Shown: positions 33,416-42,212, numbered from the stretch's first letter. The stretch: DNA of 45,155 bases from Lachnospiraceae bacterium (GCA_021202075.1 JAJQDT010000028.1:1-45155); one strand, 5' to 3'. Translations and numbers: made by a program. Notes: generated from the letters alone by a model not told the origin.

Positions 33416-34534
33416 ATGGTAAAGAAATTAATCAGAGCTGCCGTAACACATACGCCGGATTCACCGTATAAGATCGAAGAGGTGGAACTTGCGGAGCCAA
33501 AAAATGATGAAGTGCTGGTAAAAATTGTAGCATGTGGCCTGTGCCATACCGATGAATTCGGCAAGCAGATCGGGATTCGTATGCCGATTGTTCTGGGACA
33601 TGAGGGAGCAGGAATCATCGAAAAAACAGGTGCGGATGTAAAGGGCTTTGAGGTCGGGGATCACGTAGTGTTTTCATTTGCGACCTGCGGACATTGCCGC
33701 AGCTGCGTTTCAGGACAGCCTGCCTATTGTGAGAATTTTAATCAGATTAATTTTGGCGGAATAGGGGCTGATGGAACTACAAAGCTGTTCCAGGATGGGA
33801 AAGAGCTGTCCATGTTTTTTGGCCAGTCATCTTTTGCCCAGTATTCCACGGTCAACGCAAGAAATATCGTAAAAGTTGACAAAGATGTTGACCTTTCGAT
33901 GGTAGCTCCTTTTGGCTGTGGAATCCAGACAGGAGCCGGAGCGGTATTAAATGCAATCAAGCCAAATGTTGAGGACAGCATAGCTGTTTTTGGCTGCGGC
34001 GCAGTTGGTATGAGTGCGATCATGGCTGCTAAAGTAGCAGGCTGTCGGCAGATTATTGCGGTAGGCGGTAATGCAAGAAGCCTGGAGCTGGCAAAAGAAC
34101 TGGGCGCTACTGATGTCGTAAATCGGAAAATGCTGGACGATAATGTCACGATTGCGGAGGCTGAGCAGGAAGTTTCCCATGGCGGTGTAAATTATGCGAT
34201 TGATACATCTGGAAATGGGAATATGATTATGAACGCTATCAAAGCTACAGCATATCATGGAACGATTGTCGTACTGGCACCTACCGGAAAACTGGAAAAT
34301 CTGGACGTCGGCGCAGAGATTCTCATGATGACGAGAACGATTCGTCCATGCTATGAAGGCGATTCCGTTCCTCAGATTTTCATTCCAAGACTGGTGCAGC
34401 TTTATAAAGAAGGGAAATTCCCGGTTGACAAGATCATCGAACAATATGCATTTGAGGACATTGAGCAGGCGAGAATTGATTCGGATTCCGGCAAGGTGAT
34501 CAAAGCGGTTGTGGTGATGAATGAACAGGGCTGA
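33416..34534 (+). CDS. Zinc-dependent alcohol dehydrogenase (MDR family)
   Basis: 372 aa from ATG 33416 with GAGGAGGG upstream. Catalytic zinc ligands Cys43 (CGLCHTDEFG) and His62 (GHEGAG) are present. The structural zinc motif CGHCRSC plus a later Cys (PAYC) and the Rossmann motif GCGAVGMSA are also present. It belongs to the class III/aryl-alcohol dehydrogenase branch of the medium-chain family. It interconverts alcohols and aldehydes with NAD(P). With the nitrilase and LysR genes it may handle an aldehyde- or nitrile-derived compound; the substrate cannot be read from sequence. Confidence 0.92.
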   Translation: MVKKLIRAAVTHTPDSPYKIEEVELAEPKNDEVLVKIVACGLCHTDEFGKQIGIRMPIVLGHEGAGIIEKTGADVKGFEVGDHVVFSFATCGHCRSCVSGQPAYCENFNQINFGGIGADGTTKLFQDGKELSMFFGQSSFAQYSTVNARNIVKVDKDVDLSMVAPFGCGIQTGAGAVLNAIKPNVEDSIAVFGCGAVGMSAIMAAKVAGCRQIIAVGGNARSLELAKELGATDVVNRKMLDDNVTIAEAEQEVSHGGVNYAIDTSGNGNMIMNAIKATAYHGTIVVLAPTGKLENLDVGAEILMMTRTIRPCYEGDSVPQIFIPRLVQLYKEGKFPVDKIIEQYAFEDIEQARIDSDSGKVIKAVVVMNEQG

Positions 34535-34567
34535 TCGGATACGGTTGATATAAATAGAGAATATAAT

Positions 34568-34608
34568 AAAATTGCAGTCTTTTGTGAAAAGGCTGCAATT
34601 TTATTTTG
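34568..34608 (+). terminator. Terminator after the alcohol dehydrogenase
   Basis: AAAATTGCAG (34568-34577) pairs perfectly with CTGCAATTTT (34593-34602), followed by ATTTTG. The following 546-bp gap (34535-35080) otherwise holds family B copy 2 and an AT-rich upstream region of recD2; I see no gene in it. Confidence 0.85.
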
Positions 34609-34720
34609 AAGAAGAACACAGAAAGTGCTATCCAACTCAAGTTAAATGATAGAATATATCCCTGACTGGTTCGTGTGATGAAGAATCTGATAAAGTGGAT
34701 CGGTAATGAAACGTGAATGA

Positions 34721-34827
34721 GGGAGTGCCTGGCGGCGTGTGGGAACCGCCAGAGTGTCTGCGAAACGCGAAGCGTTTTCTGCATCGCAGACGCGATTTGC
34801 CGCTGACCAGAGGGAGGCGGCGTTTCC
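34721..34827 (+). repeat. Structured insertion element, family B copy 2
   Basis: Starts GGGAGTGCC (34721-34729), ends GGCGTTTCC (34819-34827). Hairpins: CTGGCGG (34729-34735) with CCGCCAG (34746-34752), absent from copy 1. Then outer stem GTCTGCG (34756-34762) with CGCAGAC (34785-34791) enclosing AAACGC-GAA-GCGTTT (34763-34777), and GCCGC facing GCGGC at the 3' side. Flanked by direct repeats AAACGTGA at 34709-34716 and 34828-34835, possibly a target-site duplication. Confidence 0.8.
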
Positions 34828-35080
34828 AAACGTGAGTTATGAAATGACGTTGGAATCTATCCAACATCTACGCTTTTTCTAACATGAAAATATGACCGAA
34901 ATATGTCTGAATTACAAAAAATCAAACTGCCAGTCTGCAAAATTCTATTCTGTGAATCTCTGTTGTAGTACCCCTTGTTTTGTGCTAAGATATTCCCAAT
35001 TTACGAAGCAAAAACGGCGTGTTTCAGCCGCTGTAAGACATTCATGCACTTTCAAAACGAATGGACGGTCAGAGCTAATT

Positions 35081-37813
35081 ATGGACAATCTTCGCTGTGT
35101 GGTAGAGAGAATTACATATCAGAACGCGGATAACGGCTTTTCCGTAATCAAGTGCCGCGCAAAGGGCTACAGTGATCTGGTGACTGTGGTTGGCAATATG
35201 CCGGATGTTCATGTCGGTTCGGTACTTACGATGCAGGGGCAATGGAAGATTGACGGCAAGTATGGACGGCAATTCTCTGCTGAAAAGTGGGAAGAAACAC
35301 TTCCGGCCACGACTTACGGAATCGAAAAATATCTGGGCAGCGGTCTGATTAAGGGAGTCGGTCCGAAATTTGCGAAGCGGATTGTTCAGCAGTTTGGCAA
35401 GGACACGCTGGAGATTATCGAGACTGATCCGGATCGTCTGATTGAAGTAGCGGGTATCGGGCAGAAGCGCGTAAATCAGGTCAAGAAAAGCTGGCAGGAG
35501 CAGAAAGAGATAAAGAATATCATGCTCTTTTTGCAGAGTAATGATGTCAGTACCGCTCATGCCGCGAAGATTTACCGCACATACGGCAGCGAAAGTATTA
35601 AGATTGTGGAAGAAAATCCGTATAAGCTGGCGGATGATATATGGGGAATCGGTTTTAAGACAGCAGACACGATTGCGTCGAAGCTGGGCATTGAAAAGAA
35701 TCGTTTTATCCGCTTGCGGAGCGGACTGATGTATACGCTCAACAAACTTTCAGAAAATGGGCATTGCTTTGCTGTCCGGGAGCAGCTGATTGAAACGGCA
35801 GTGAAACTTCTCGATGTGGAAGCTCCGGATCTGGAAATGACTCTCGATGAGATGCTCCGCACCTCGGATGTTATCAAGGATGAGGATGCGATTTATCTGC
35901 CGCCTTTTTATTTTTCAGAGACAGGCTGCGCAAAGCGTCTTATCCGGCTGATGCAGGGCGAGCGACGCGTGTCGATGGATGTGGAAAAGGTGATGCGCGA
36001 GATTGAGAGAGATTCCAAAATTCATTATGACAACGTGCAGCTGCAGGCGATTCGGCAGGCGGTTGATTCTAAGGTAATGGTCCTGACAGGAGGCCCCGGC
36101 ACAGGGAAAACGACTACCATGAATGGAATTATTTCGGCTTACCGTATGGCGCGATGCCGAATCATTCTTGCGGCTCCGACTGGCCGCGCTGCAAAGCGGA
36201 TGTCAGAAGCAACCGGTATGGAAGCAAAAACGATTCACCGTCTGCTGGAATATAAGCCGCCCGAAGGCTATCAGAAGAATGAAGAACATCCATTGGAAGG
36301 AGATGTTCTGATTCTGGATGAATGCTCGATGATCGACGTCATGCTCATGTATAATCTGCTGAAAGCACTTCCGGAAGAAATGACACTGATACTGGTCGGG
36401 GATACAGATCAGCTGCCGAGTGTGGGAGCCGGAAACGTTCTGAAGGATATCATTGCATCCGAGTGCATCCCGGTCGTTTGCCTTACCCGTATTTTCCGGC
36501 AGGCGCAGGGTAGCCGTATTATTATGAATGCGCACCGGATCAACAAGGGTGAGATGCCCGATCTGCGCGGCGGACGCGCTTCTGATTTTTTCTTTGCCGC
36601 AAAGGAGACCAACGAGGAAGTAGTTGATCTGCTTGTCAAATACTGTACGAAGAATCTGCCGTCCTATTATCATGCAGACGCATTTTCCGATATCCAAGTA
36701 CTGACGCCGATGCAGCGTGGCACCTGCGGTGCGGCAAATCTGAATCAGGTCCTGCAGGAAGCGATGAATCCCTGCAACGTTTATCTGAAACGCGGCGGTA
36801 CACAGTATCGGCTGCATGATAAGGTAATGCAAATCAAAAACGATTATGACAAGGAAGTGTTTAATGGGGACATTGGGATCATTGTAAATGTGGATACGGA
36901 AGAAAACGAGCTGATCGTGGACTTTGACGGGCGGCGCGTTACCTATGATGTGACGGAGCTGGACGAGTTGGTTCTCGCCTACGCGACGACCATCCATAAA
37001 TCACAGGGTTCCGAATATCCGATCGTTGTGATGCCTTTTACCATGAGCCATTATGTCATGCTGCAGCGGAATCTGCTGTACACTGGCGTGACCCGTGCGA
37101 AAAAGATTCTCGTGTTGATCGGAGAGAAAAAAGCGATTGCTTACGCCACGCGGAACGAGACGACGACATCCAGAAACACGAAGCTTGCCGAGCGGATTGC
37201 GAATGGATGGAAAGATGCGGTAAAGACCTCGCAGAGATTTGTGGGGACAGACGATGGGAACGTTTCACCGCTTCACGCAAGGCAGCTTTCCGGTGAAGAT
37301 GATGCAGAAAAAAGCAGAAGCCAGGCTGCAGTGGTAAGCAGAGGTAACGGCGCGAGTCAATTCAGCAGTCGCCCTTATTCCTACGATCAGGATATGGGAG
37401 AGCTGCCAATGGTTGCCGAAAAAAGAATAGCATACAGAACGAAACCGGACAGCGAGGATGAGCCTTTTGGAAATCTTTTTGCGCGGCTGGATCAATCGAA
37501 ATTTCGCAGCAGCTTTTCGCTGAAAGCGGCTGACAAAGCGTATGTCCGGGACAAGGGCATGGACAAAATTCGGTCTCATGCCTGTGATTTTATCAGTAAA
37601 AGACTGGCTCCGGCAGAACCGGTCAACGATGGAAAGCAGACGCCGATGAAAGGGCATCCGGTATTTATTGCACAACACGCAACGGCCTGTTGCTGTCGAG
37701 GGTGTCTGGAAAAATGGCATCGGATACCGAAAGGAAAAGAATTGACCAGGGAACAGCAGGAATATGTCGTGAATGTGCTGATGGCATGGATTGAGAGACA
37801 AATGAAAGAATGA
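35081..37813 (+). CDS. RecD2-type SF1B helicase fused to a DUF4186 domain
   Basis: 910 aa from ATG 35081; earlier in-frame starts (34892) add a sequence unlike RecD2, but no strong ribosome site supports either. The N-terminal OB-like part (CVVERITYQNADNGFSVIK) is followed by tandem helix-hairpin-helix motifs (VGPKFAKRIV, VAGIGQKRV), Walker A GGPGTGKTTT (about 337), DECS (about 412), DTDQLPSVG and the UvrD_C-like TTIHKSQGSEYP (about 634). Residues about 797-910 are a complete DUF4186 domain (FARLDQSKFRSSF, HPVFIAQHATACCCRGCLEK, then IPKGKELT). DUF4186 is usually a free-standing protein of about 110 aa. RecD2 unwinds DNA 5' to 3' in repair. Confidence 0.9.
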   Translation: MDNLRCVVERITYQNADNGFSVIKCRAKGYSDLVTVVGNMPDVHVGSVLTMQGQWKIDGKYGRQFSAEKWEETLPATTYGIEKYLGSGLIKGVGPKFAKRIVQQFGKDTLEIIETDPDRLIEVAGIGQKRVNQVKKSWQEQKEIKNIMLFLQSNDVSTAHAAKIYRTYGSESIKIVEENPYKLADDIWGIGFKTADTIASKLGIEKNRFIRLRSGLMYTLNKLSENGHCFAVREQLIETAVKLLDVEAPDLEMTLDEMLRTSDVIKDEDAIYLPPFYFSETGCAKRLIRLMQGERRVSMDVEKVMREIERDSKIHYDNVQLQAIRQAVDSKVMVLTGGPGTGKTTTMNGIISAYRMARCRIILAAPTGRAAKRMSEATGMEAKTIHRLLEYKPPEGYQKNEEHPLEGDVLILDECSMIDVMLMYNLLKALPEEMTLILVGDTDQLPSVGAGNVLKDIIASECIPVVCLTRIFRQAQGSRIIMNAHRINKGEMPDLRGGRASDFFFAAKETNEEVVDLLVKYCTKNLPSYYHADAFSDIQVLTPMQRGTCGAANLNQVLQEAMNPCNVYLKRGGTQYRLHDKVMQIKNDYDKEVFNGDIGIIVNVDTEENELIVDFDGRRVTYDVTELDELVLAYATTIHKSQGSEYPIVVMPFTMSHYVMLQRNLLYTGVTRAKKILVLIGEKKAIAYATRNETTTSRNTKLAERIANGWKDAVKTSQRFVGTDDGNVSPLHARQLSGEDDAEKSRSQAAVVSRGNGASQFSSRPYSYDQDMGELPMVAEKRIAYRTKPDSEDEPFGNLFARLDQSKFRSSFSLKAADKAYVRDKGMDKIRSHACDFISKRLAPAEPVNDGKQTPMKGHPVFIAQHATACCCRGCLEKWHRIPKGKELTREQQEYVVNVLMAWIERQMKE

Positions 37814-37846
37814 TATTGTTATGTCCGGAAGGAGGAACAGATTTTT

Positions 37847-38092
37847 ATGGATGGAGAGATACGATTAGCAAGAGTTCGTTCTTTTATAGAGGAACGCGGC
37901 TGGAATTATAATTATTCGGAAGAAGACGGCTGCGGAAGTATAGACTTCGAGTATCGAGGATTGGCTTATCATATCTGGGAATTTGAAGATGAAGAACGAG
38001 GTGTAGAAACAAATTTGCGTCACGGCGGCCGCAACGAAGACATTTTCGGAAACTACGAGGCTGAGATGCTGGAAATCATGAAAAACTGGTGA
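37847..38092 (+). CDS. Conserved small hypothetical protein (81 aa)
   Basis: 81 aa, ATG 37847 after AAGGAGGAAC, 33 bp after recD2 and probably in the same operon. Acidic soluble protein (RVRSFIEERGWNYNYSEEDG, SIDFEYRGLAYHIWEFED). The conserved look, with GSIDF, YHIWEF and GNYE, suggests a real family seen in Lachnospiraceae, but I know no function. Confidence 0.75.
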   Translation: MDGEIRLARVRSFIEERGWNYNYSEEDGCGSIDFEYRGLAYHIWEFEDEERGVETNLRHGGRNEDIFGNYEAEMLEIMKNW

Positions 38093-38136
38093 GAGGCAGA
38101 TGCTTCATATTCAAAATTCCGGAATAAAAAAGGAGG

Positions 38137-38163
38137 GCCGAGGTCATGTCCTGTGACCCCGGC
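38137..38163. other. Hairpin in the convergent gap after the 81-aa gene
   Basis: GCCG-A-GGTCA-TGTCCTG-TGACC-C-CGGC. It lies between convergent genes and could end transcription, though no T run follows directly; a T7 run appears 20 bp later. Confidence 0.4.
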
Positions 38164-38315
38164 GAGTATGAAAAAGAAAGATTTTTTTAAGCACTTGCTG
38201 TTTGCTTCTGATAAAGAGAATACTATGGCTCTGTGAAGAAAAAATGATTGACTTGTGGAAAAATCGTAAACAGATTATGGCGGTTTTGTGTTTTTTGTGT
38301 AAGCAGGTCTTGTTT

Positions 38316-39128
38316 TTATAGTTCGATTGTTTCCAGATCATCCGGAACATAAAGATTACCGGAATAATATTTCCTGCCTTCTTCTATATACAGAGCTTTT
38401 CGGTTGAGAATGTTTTTATCTTCTGTGTGATAGAGCAGGAGGTTTTTGATACCCAGGCGTTCCGCTCTTTCACAGGCATCTTTTACGGTGGAGTGATGTT
38501 TCTCATAAGGTGAGAACCTGGCGGCCTCCGAATATAAACAGTATGCCTCGTGCAGGAGCCATTTGCTTTCTTTAGCATATTTTTCACAGCAGGGGCTGCA
38601 GGGTTCATCCCCGCAGCAGGTCAGCTTTTCACCGCCGCTCAGCTCCATACAAAAACCAAATTGCTTTGCCTTGGTTGACCGGATATCAAAAAAAGTAACA
38701 TTTCTTTCATTGATCCGGCGCATTTCGCCGTCACAGACCGGTATCAGATGAAGTCGGTTATCCAAAAACAAGGATTCTTTTTTGGAGAGCAGCTCCATGG
38801 AGACATTTCTGATGATAGAGATTACTTTGTCATGTCCATAGATATTGGCATCTCCCTCATATATTCCATTCTTCATGGCCTGGCAGATCATACGCACCAT
38901 CCAGAGAACACCAAACAGATGATCCGAGTGCCGGTGTGTGATAAAGATTTCCCGCATGTCCGTCCAGTCAAATCCCGCATGATTTAGTTGGCGAATGACG
39001 GTATTTCCGCCGCCGCCGTCCACCATAAAATAGTTGTCATTATCATTCAATACAAAACAGGTATTGTAGCATTCGGTCGCCATTGCGTTGCCGGTTCCGA
39101 GCATTGTAATATTCATATTCTTATACAT
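38316..39128 (-). CDS. Metallo-beta-lactamase-fold hydrolase (RNase Z-like)
   Basis: 270 aa. MBL-fold features are LGTGNAMATECYNTCFVL at the N terminus, DGGGGN, the metal motif THRHSDHLFG (HxHxDH), a later Gly-Asp in CCGDEPCSPCC, and LLYHTED near the C terminus. The closest general type is the RNase Z/ElaC-like MBL group (LGTGxA start), but the CCGDEPCSPCC segment is unusual. Function may be in RNA processing or small-molecule hydrolysis. It is a single gene on the minus strand. The start could be 39128 or 39116, and no strong ribosome site is seen. Confidence 0.85.
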   Translation of the reverse strand: MYKNMNITMLGTGNAMATECYNTCFVLNDNDNYFMVDGGGGNTVIRQLNHAGFDWTDMREIFITHRHSDHLFGVLWMVRMICQAMKNGIYEGDANIYGHDKVISIIRNVSMELLSKKESLFLDNRLHLIPVCDGEMRRINERNVTFFDIRSTKAKQFGFCMELSGGEKLTCCGDEPCSPCCEKYAKESKWLLHEAYCLYSEAARFSPYEKHHSTVKDACERAERLGIKNLLLYHTEDKNILNRKALYIEEGRKYYSGNLYVPDDLETIEL

Positions 39129-39310
39129 CCGATGTTATTCTGTTGGATGCTCCCTCTTCATTTTTTGCAGTCTGTAAAAGTATATCATTTCTCTTTTTGA
39201 AAAAACAGAGGCAATGGTTTCTGTTATCAATTTTTTACATGGATTTTTCCTGAATTTTATGGCTCCATGATATTCCAAAATCTGCTTTGCTGTTATTGTA
39301 AATACGATAA

Positions 39311-39688
39311 ATGAACCGTGAAAAATCGGAAGCTGCGCCAGCGGCGGAAGGTTCATATAGACAGCATCTGATCGGTATATCCTTAATTACGCGAGAGGTG
39401 TTTTACATAAATGAAGATCCGGAAAGCGGCACCGTGGCAAATCCGAGACCGGCAATGATTATGAACACTGCACCGAATGTAGAGAATGCACAGGCATTCA
39501 TTGACTTCCTGTTCAGTGATGAGGCACAGCAGCTGGTAGCAGAAGCGTATCTGATTCCGGGACGCAGTGATGTAGAGTGCGTAGGCCGCACAACGCTGGA
39601 TGAGATTCCGCAGCTTCCGACCGACTGGGATGCGATGATCGAAGTGGCAGATGAGACGGCAGCAAACCTGAACGAAATCTGCCAGTAA
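39311..39688 (+). pseudogene. ABC-transporter substrate-binding protein, C-terminal remnant
   Basis: From about 39395 the frame reads INEDPESGTVANPRPAMIM, then NAQAFIDFLFSDEAQQLVAEA and DEIPQLPTDW. This is the C-terminal third of an iron(III)-type (AfuA/FbpA) binding protein. The signal peptide and the first lobe are missing; the 5' part of the open frame (39311-39394) is unrelated. Intact relatives are about 340-360 aa. The permease of the same system lies 0.5 kb downstream, after a family A element and two small genes. Confidence 0.85.
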
Positions 39689-39713
39689 AAAAATCGAATA
39701 AGAGGATTGCGAT

Positions 39714-39799
39714 CGAGTAGGAGACGAAAATGTCTCCTACTCGTCCGCGTGGGCTGCGTCCGGCGACAGCCGGAAAACACCTCTTGCAACCCTGCGCAT
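39714..39799 (+). repeat. Structured intergenic repeat, family A copy 3
   Basis: Hairpin 1 is a perfect 12-bp stem CGAGTAGGAGAC (39714-39725) with GTCTCCTACTCG (39732-39743). Hairpin 2 has outer GCG, GGG and TGC (39747-39757) facing GCA, CCC and CGC (39786-39797), inner TCCGGC-GACA-GCCGGA (39759-39774), unpaired AAACACCTCTT, and a TGCGCATC end. It starts 26 bp after the binding-protein remnant. Confidence 0.8.
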
Positions 39800-39827
39800 C
39801 AAAAACTGTTTTGAGAAAGAAGCTGGT

Positions 39828-40025
39828 ATGAAAGATTATAAGCTGGTTTACTTAAACAAAAAAATGAAATTATCACGGGAAAAGGATTTGGAGCAGGCTC
39901 AGGAAATCATAAATCGGTATGCTTCTGAAGGATGGGAACTGATGCAGATTGTTTCACCTGCTGACCTGGGCGGCGCTTTGGTGGGCGTGTTTTTCAGAGT
40001 AAGCGGAACAGGGAGAAATGCATGA
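39828..40025 (+). CDS. DUF4177 family protein
   Basis: 65 aa. The pattern MKDYKLVYLN, EINRYASEGWELMQI-like core and ADLGGALVGVFFR end match DUF4177, small cytoplasmic proteins of unknown role. It overlaps the next gene by 4 bp (ATGA), so they form an operon with the permease. The ribosome site is weak (GAGAAAGAAG). Confidence 0.85.
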   Translation: MKDYKLVYLNKKMKLSREKDLEQAQEIINRYASEGWELMQIVSPADLGGALVGVFFRVSGTGRNA

Positions 40026-40219
40026 ATGTAAAAGAAGGAAAGAAAAAAATAATTGAGAATCTTGCTGCTATTGTCGTGGGTCAGGTGATTTTGAAAACTT
40101 ATGATTATCTGAAAAATGGCGTTTTTGGCTGGGAACAAATAAAAGATGCAGTTTTTTTCATTGTTGTGTATATGGTTGCATATGTGCTGATATCTCATTT
40201 TAAGGGAGAATGGCTGTGA
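40022..40219 (+). CDS. Small two-helix membrane protein
   Basis: 65 aa. A first weakly hydrophobic segment (ENLAAIVVGQVILKTYDYL) and a clear helix (AVFFIVVYMVAYVLISHF). It overlaps the genes on both sides by 4 bp. No family recognised. Its coupling to DUF4177 and the permease suggests a joint role or a shared insertion. Confidence 0.7.
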   Translation: MNVKEGKKKIIENLAAIVVGQVILKTYDYLKNGVFGWEQIKDAVFFIVVYMVAYVLISHFKGEWL

Positions 40220-41880
40220 AAATACGTATCCGGATAAAAGAAAATATTGGCCTGACAATCCTTCTGATTCTTTTGACTGGCTTGATCGTCTGCCCATTGG
40301 TTATGATTTTTGCGAGAGCAGTTTTTGAAGACGGCATTTTCAATCCGGGACAGGCGTGGGCAGTGATTGCGGACGCGGATAATCTGGAGACGATTCTGAA
40401 TTCGCTTCTTTTGGGAGTCTGCGTGGTGCTTTGTTCTACCGTGATTGCGGCTCCGACCGCATGGCTGCTTTCGAGGACACAACTGGCTTCCCATGGATGG
40501 CTCGATATCGTTTTTATGATTCCGTTCATGACGCCGCCTTACATAGCATCGATGGGCTGGATTCTGTTTATGCAGAAGCGCGGATTGTTCCAGCAGCTGT
40601 TCCCCTTTACCGGCTCTCTTTCTGAAAATTTCTTTTGTTTTGGCGGGCTTGTGCTCGTGATGAGCCTCCATGTTTTTCCGTTTATGATGACGATGCTGAA
40701 GAATGCCATGACCAATATTCCGGCAAGCCTGGAAGAAAGCGGCGCGGTATTTGGAGCCGGGTTCGGGCTGCGGATGCGAAAAATTTTTGCCCCGCTTCTG
40801 ACCGGAAATTATGCGATTGCTGCGCTTTTGGTGTTTGTAAAGACTCTGGCGGAATACGGTACGCCTTATACATTTGGCCGCAGGATTGGGTTCTATGTGT
40901 TTACCACAGACATTCATCGTTATGCGACGACGGCACCCGTGGATTTCGGAAGTGCGGCGAGTCTGTCTTCCATACTGGTATGTGTCTGTATGCTTCTCTG
41001 GATGCTGCAAAATCATATCACGGAGCGCACGAGCTATCAGCTGGTAAGCGGAAAAGGAAGCCGTCCTTACCGCACGGAATTAAAAGGAATCCGGCATTTT
41101 GCAGCGTGGCTCTGGATTGTGTTGGTGCTCCTGATCGCTGTTGGTGTTCCATATTTTTCCGTGATTGCGACATCTTTGATCAAGCTGCGAGGGTATGGAC
41201 TTGCTGCCGGAAATTTCACACTGGAGCATTACAGGGAATTGTTCACGACGAAAAAGAGTATGGCTGCGATTCAGACCAGCCTGTTTCTGGCAGTATCTTC
41301 CGCAACTATTTGCTCCGTAATCGGTACGGCTGTCGTAATGGCGGTCCGGAGAGGAAAGGGGAAACTGAAAAAAATCGTAGAGGCGGTCAGTCTTCTGCCG
41401 GAAATGCTTCCGGGCATCGTGCTTGTAATTGGGCTGATGCTTTTCTGGAATGCGATTTATAAAATCATTCCGCTCTATAATACACTTGGCATTATGGTGC
41501 TGGCTTATGTGGTTCTCTATCTGCCTTATACGGTGCAGTATGTCACTTCTTCCTTTACACAGATCAATGACAGCCTGATACAGGCAGGCCGTACATTTGG
41601 CGGCAGTCCGGCTTATGTCTTTGGACGAATCACCTTTCCCATGATTTCAAAGGGAATCGCGACCGGCTGGATGATGATTTTCATTATTTCTTTCCGGGAA
41701 CTGGTGACCGCAAGTCTGATCGCGCCGCCGAATGTGCTCGTGGTTTCTACTTATATCAACCGTGAATTTGAGCAGGGCAGTGTATCCCTTGGCATGGCAA
41801 TGGCGGTTCTCTGTGTATTGATAACGACAACGGCACTTTTGATCATGAATGCATTGACGGGCAAGAAAAAACATGAATGA
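40216..41880 (+). CDS. Iron(III)-type ABC transporter permease (two fused permease halves)
   Basis: 554 aa from GTG 40216, which overlaps the preceding stop by 4 bp and has AAGGGAG at good spacing; ATG 40210 is too close to that site. About twelve membrane helices form two homologous halves. Each carries an EAA-like loop for ATPase docking (SLEESGAVFGAGFGLRM and SLIQAGRTFGGSPAYVFG). This is the FbpB/AfuB/ThiP layout. No ATPase gene is present nearby, and the binding protein is only a remnant, so the importer is probably non-functional or borrows parts. Confidence 0.92.
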   Translation: MKIRIRIKENIGLTILLILLTGLIVCPLVMIFARAVFEDGIFNPGQAWAVIADADNLETILNSLLLGVCVVLCSTVIAAPTAWLLSRTQLASHGWLDIVFMIPFMTPPYIASMGWILFMQKRGLFQQLFPFTGSLSENFFCFGGLVLVMSLHVFPFMMTMLKNAMTNIPASLEESGAVFGAGFGLRMRKIFAPLLTGNYAIAALLVFVKTLAEYGTPYTFGRRIGFYVFTTDIHRYATTAPVDFGSAASLSSILVCVCMLLWMLQNHITERTSYQLVSGKGSRPYRTELKGIRHFAAWLWIVLVLLIAVGVPYFSVIATSLIKLRGYGLAAGNFTLEHYRELFTTKKSMAAIQTSLFLAVSSATICSVIGTAVVMAVRRGKGKLKKIVEAVSLLPEMLPGIVLVIGLMLFWNAIYKIIPLYNTLGIMVLAYVVLYLPYTVQYVTSSFTQINDSLIQAGRTFGGSPAYVFGRITFPMISKGIATGWMMIFIISFRELVTASLIAPPNVLVVSTYINREFEQGSVSLGMAMAVLCVLITTTALLIMNALTGKKKHE

Positions 41881-41897
41881 AAAGGAGCAGAACAACA

Positions 41898-42212
41898 ATG
41901 GTTTTGGTAAATACGGATTATATTTCAGGAAAAGAATATGAAATGCTTGGATTGGTAAAGGGAAGCATTGTACAGTCAAAAAACTTTGGAAAGGATATTG
42001 GGCAAAACCTTAAGGGATTGGTCGGCGGCGAATTGAAAGCATATACTGAAATGATGGAAGAGGCTCGTGAGCTTGCAACAAAAAGGATGGCCGTTGAGGC
42101 GGAACAGTTAGGTGCTGATGCCATTGTGAACATAAGATATTCTTCCTCGGCGATTATGCAGGGAGCAGCGGAAGTGATCGCGTATGGAACAGCAGTAAAA
42201 TTTGTTCAGTGA
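41898..42212 (+). CDS. YbjQ family protein (DUF74)
   Basis: 104 aa from ATG 41898 (AAAGGAGC site); ATG 41877 overlaps the permease end but lacks one. The core YEMLGLVKGSIVQSKNFGKD, GGELKAYTEMM and LGADAIVNIRYSSS is the YbjQ/heavy-metal-binding-like family, which forms small beta-alpha pentamers. It may be a trace metal or stress protein; the function is unproven. It is probably in the permease operon. Confidence 0.9.
   Translation: MVLVNTDYISGKEYEMLGLVKGSIVQSKNFGKDIGQNLKGLVGGELKAYTEMMEEARELATKRMAVEAEQLGADAIVNIRYSSSAIMQGAAEVIAYGTAVKFVQ

Noticed and set aside
36203..36997. 264-codon minus-strand frame in recD2
   Set aside because: Shadow of the helicase gene without start signal.
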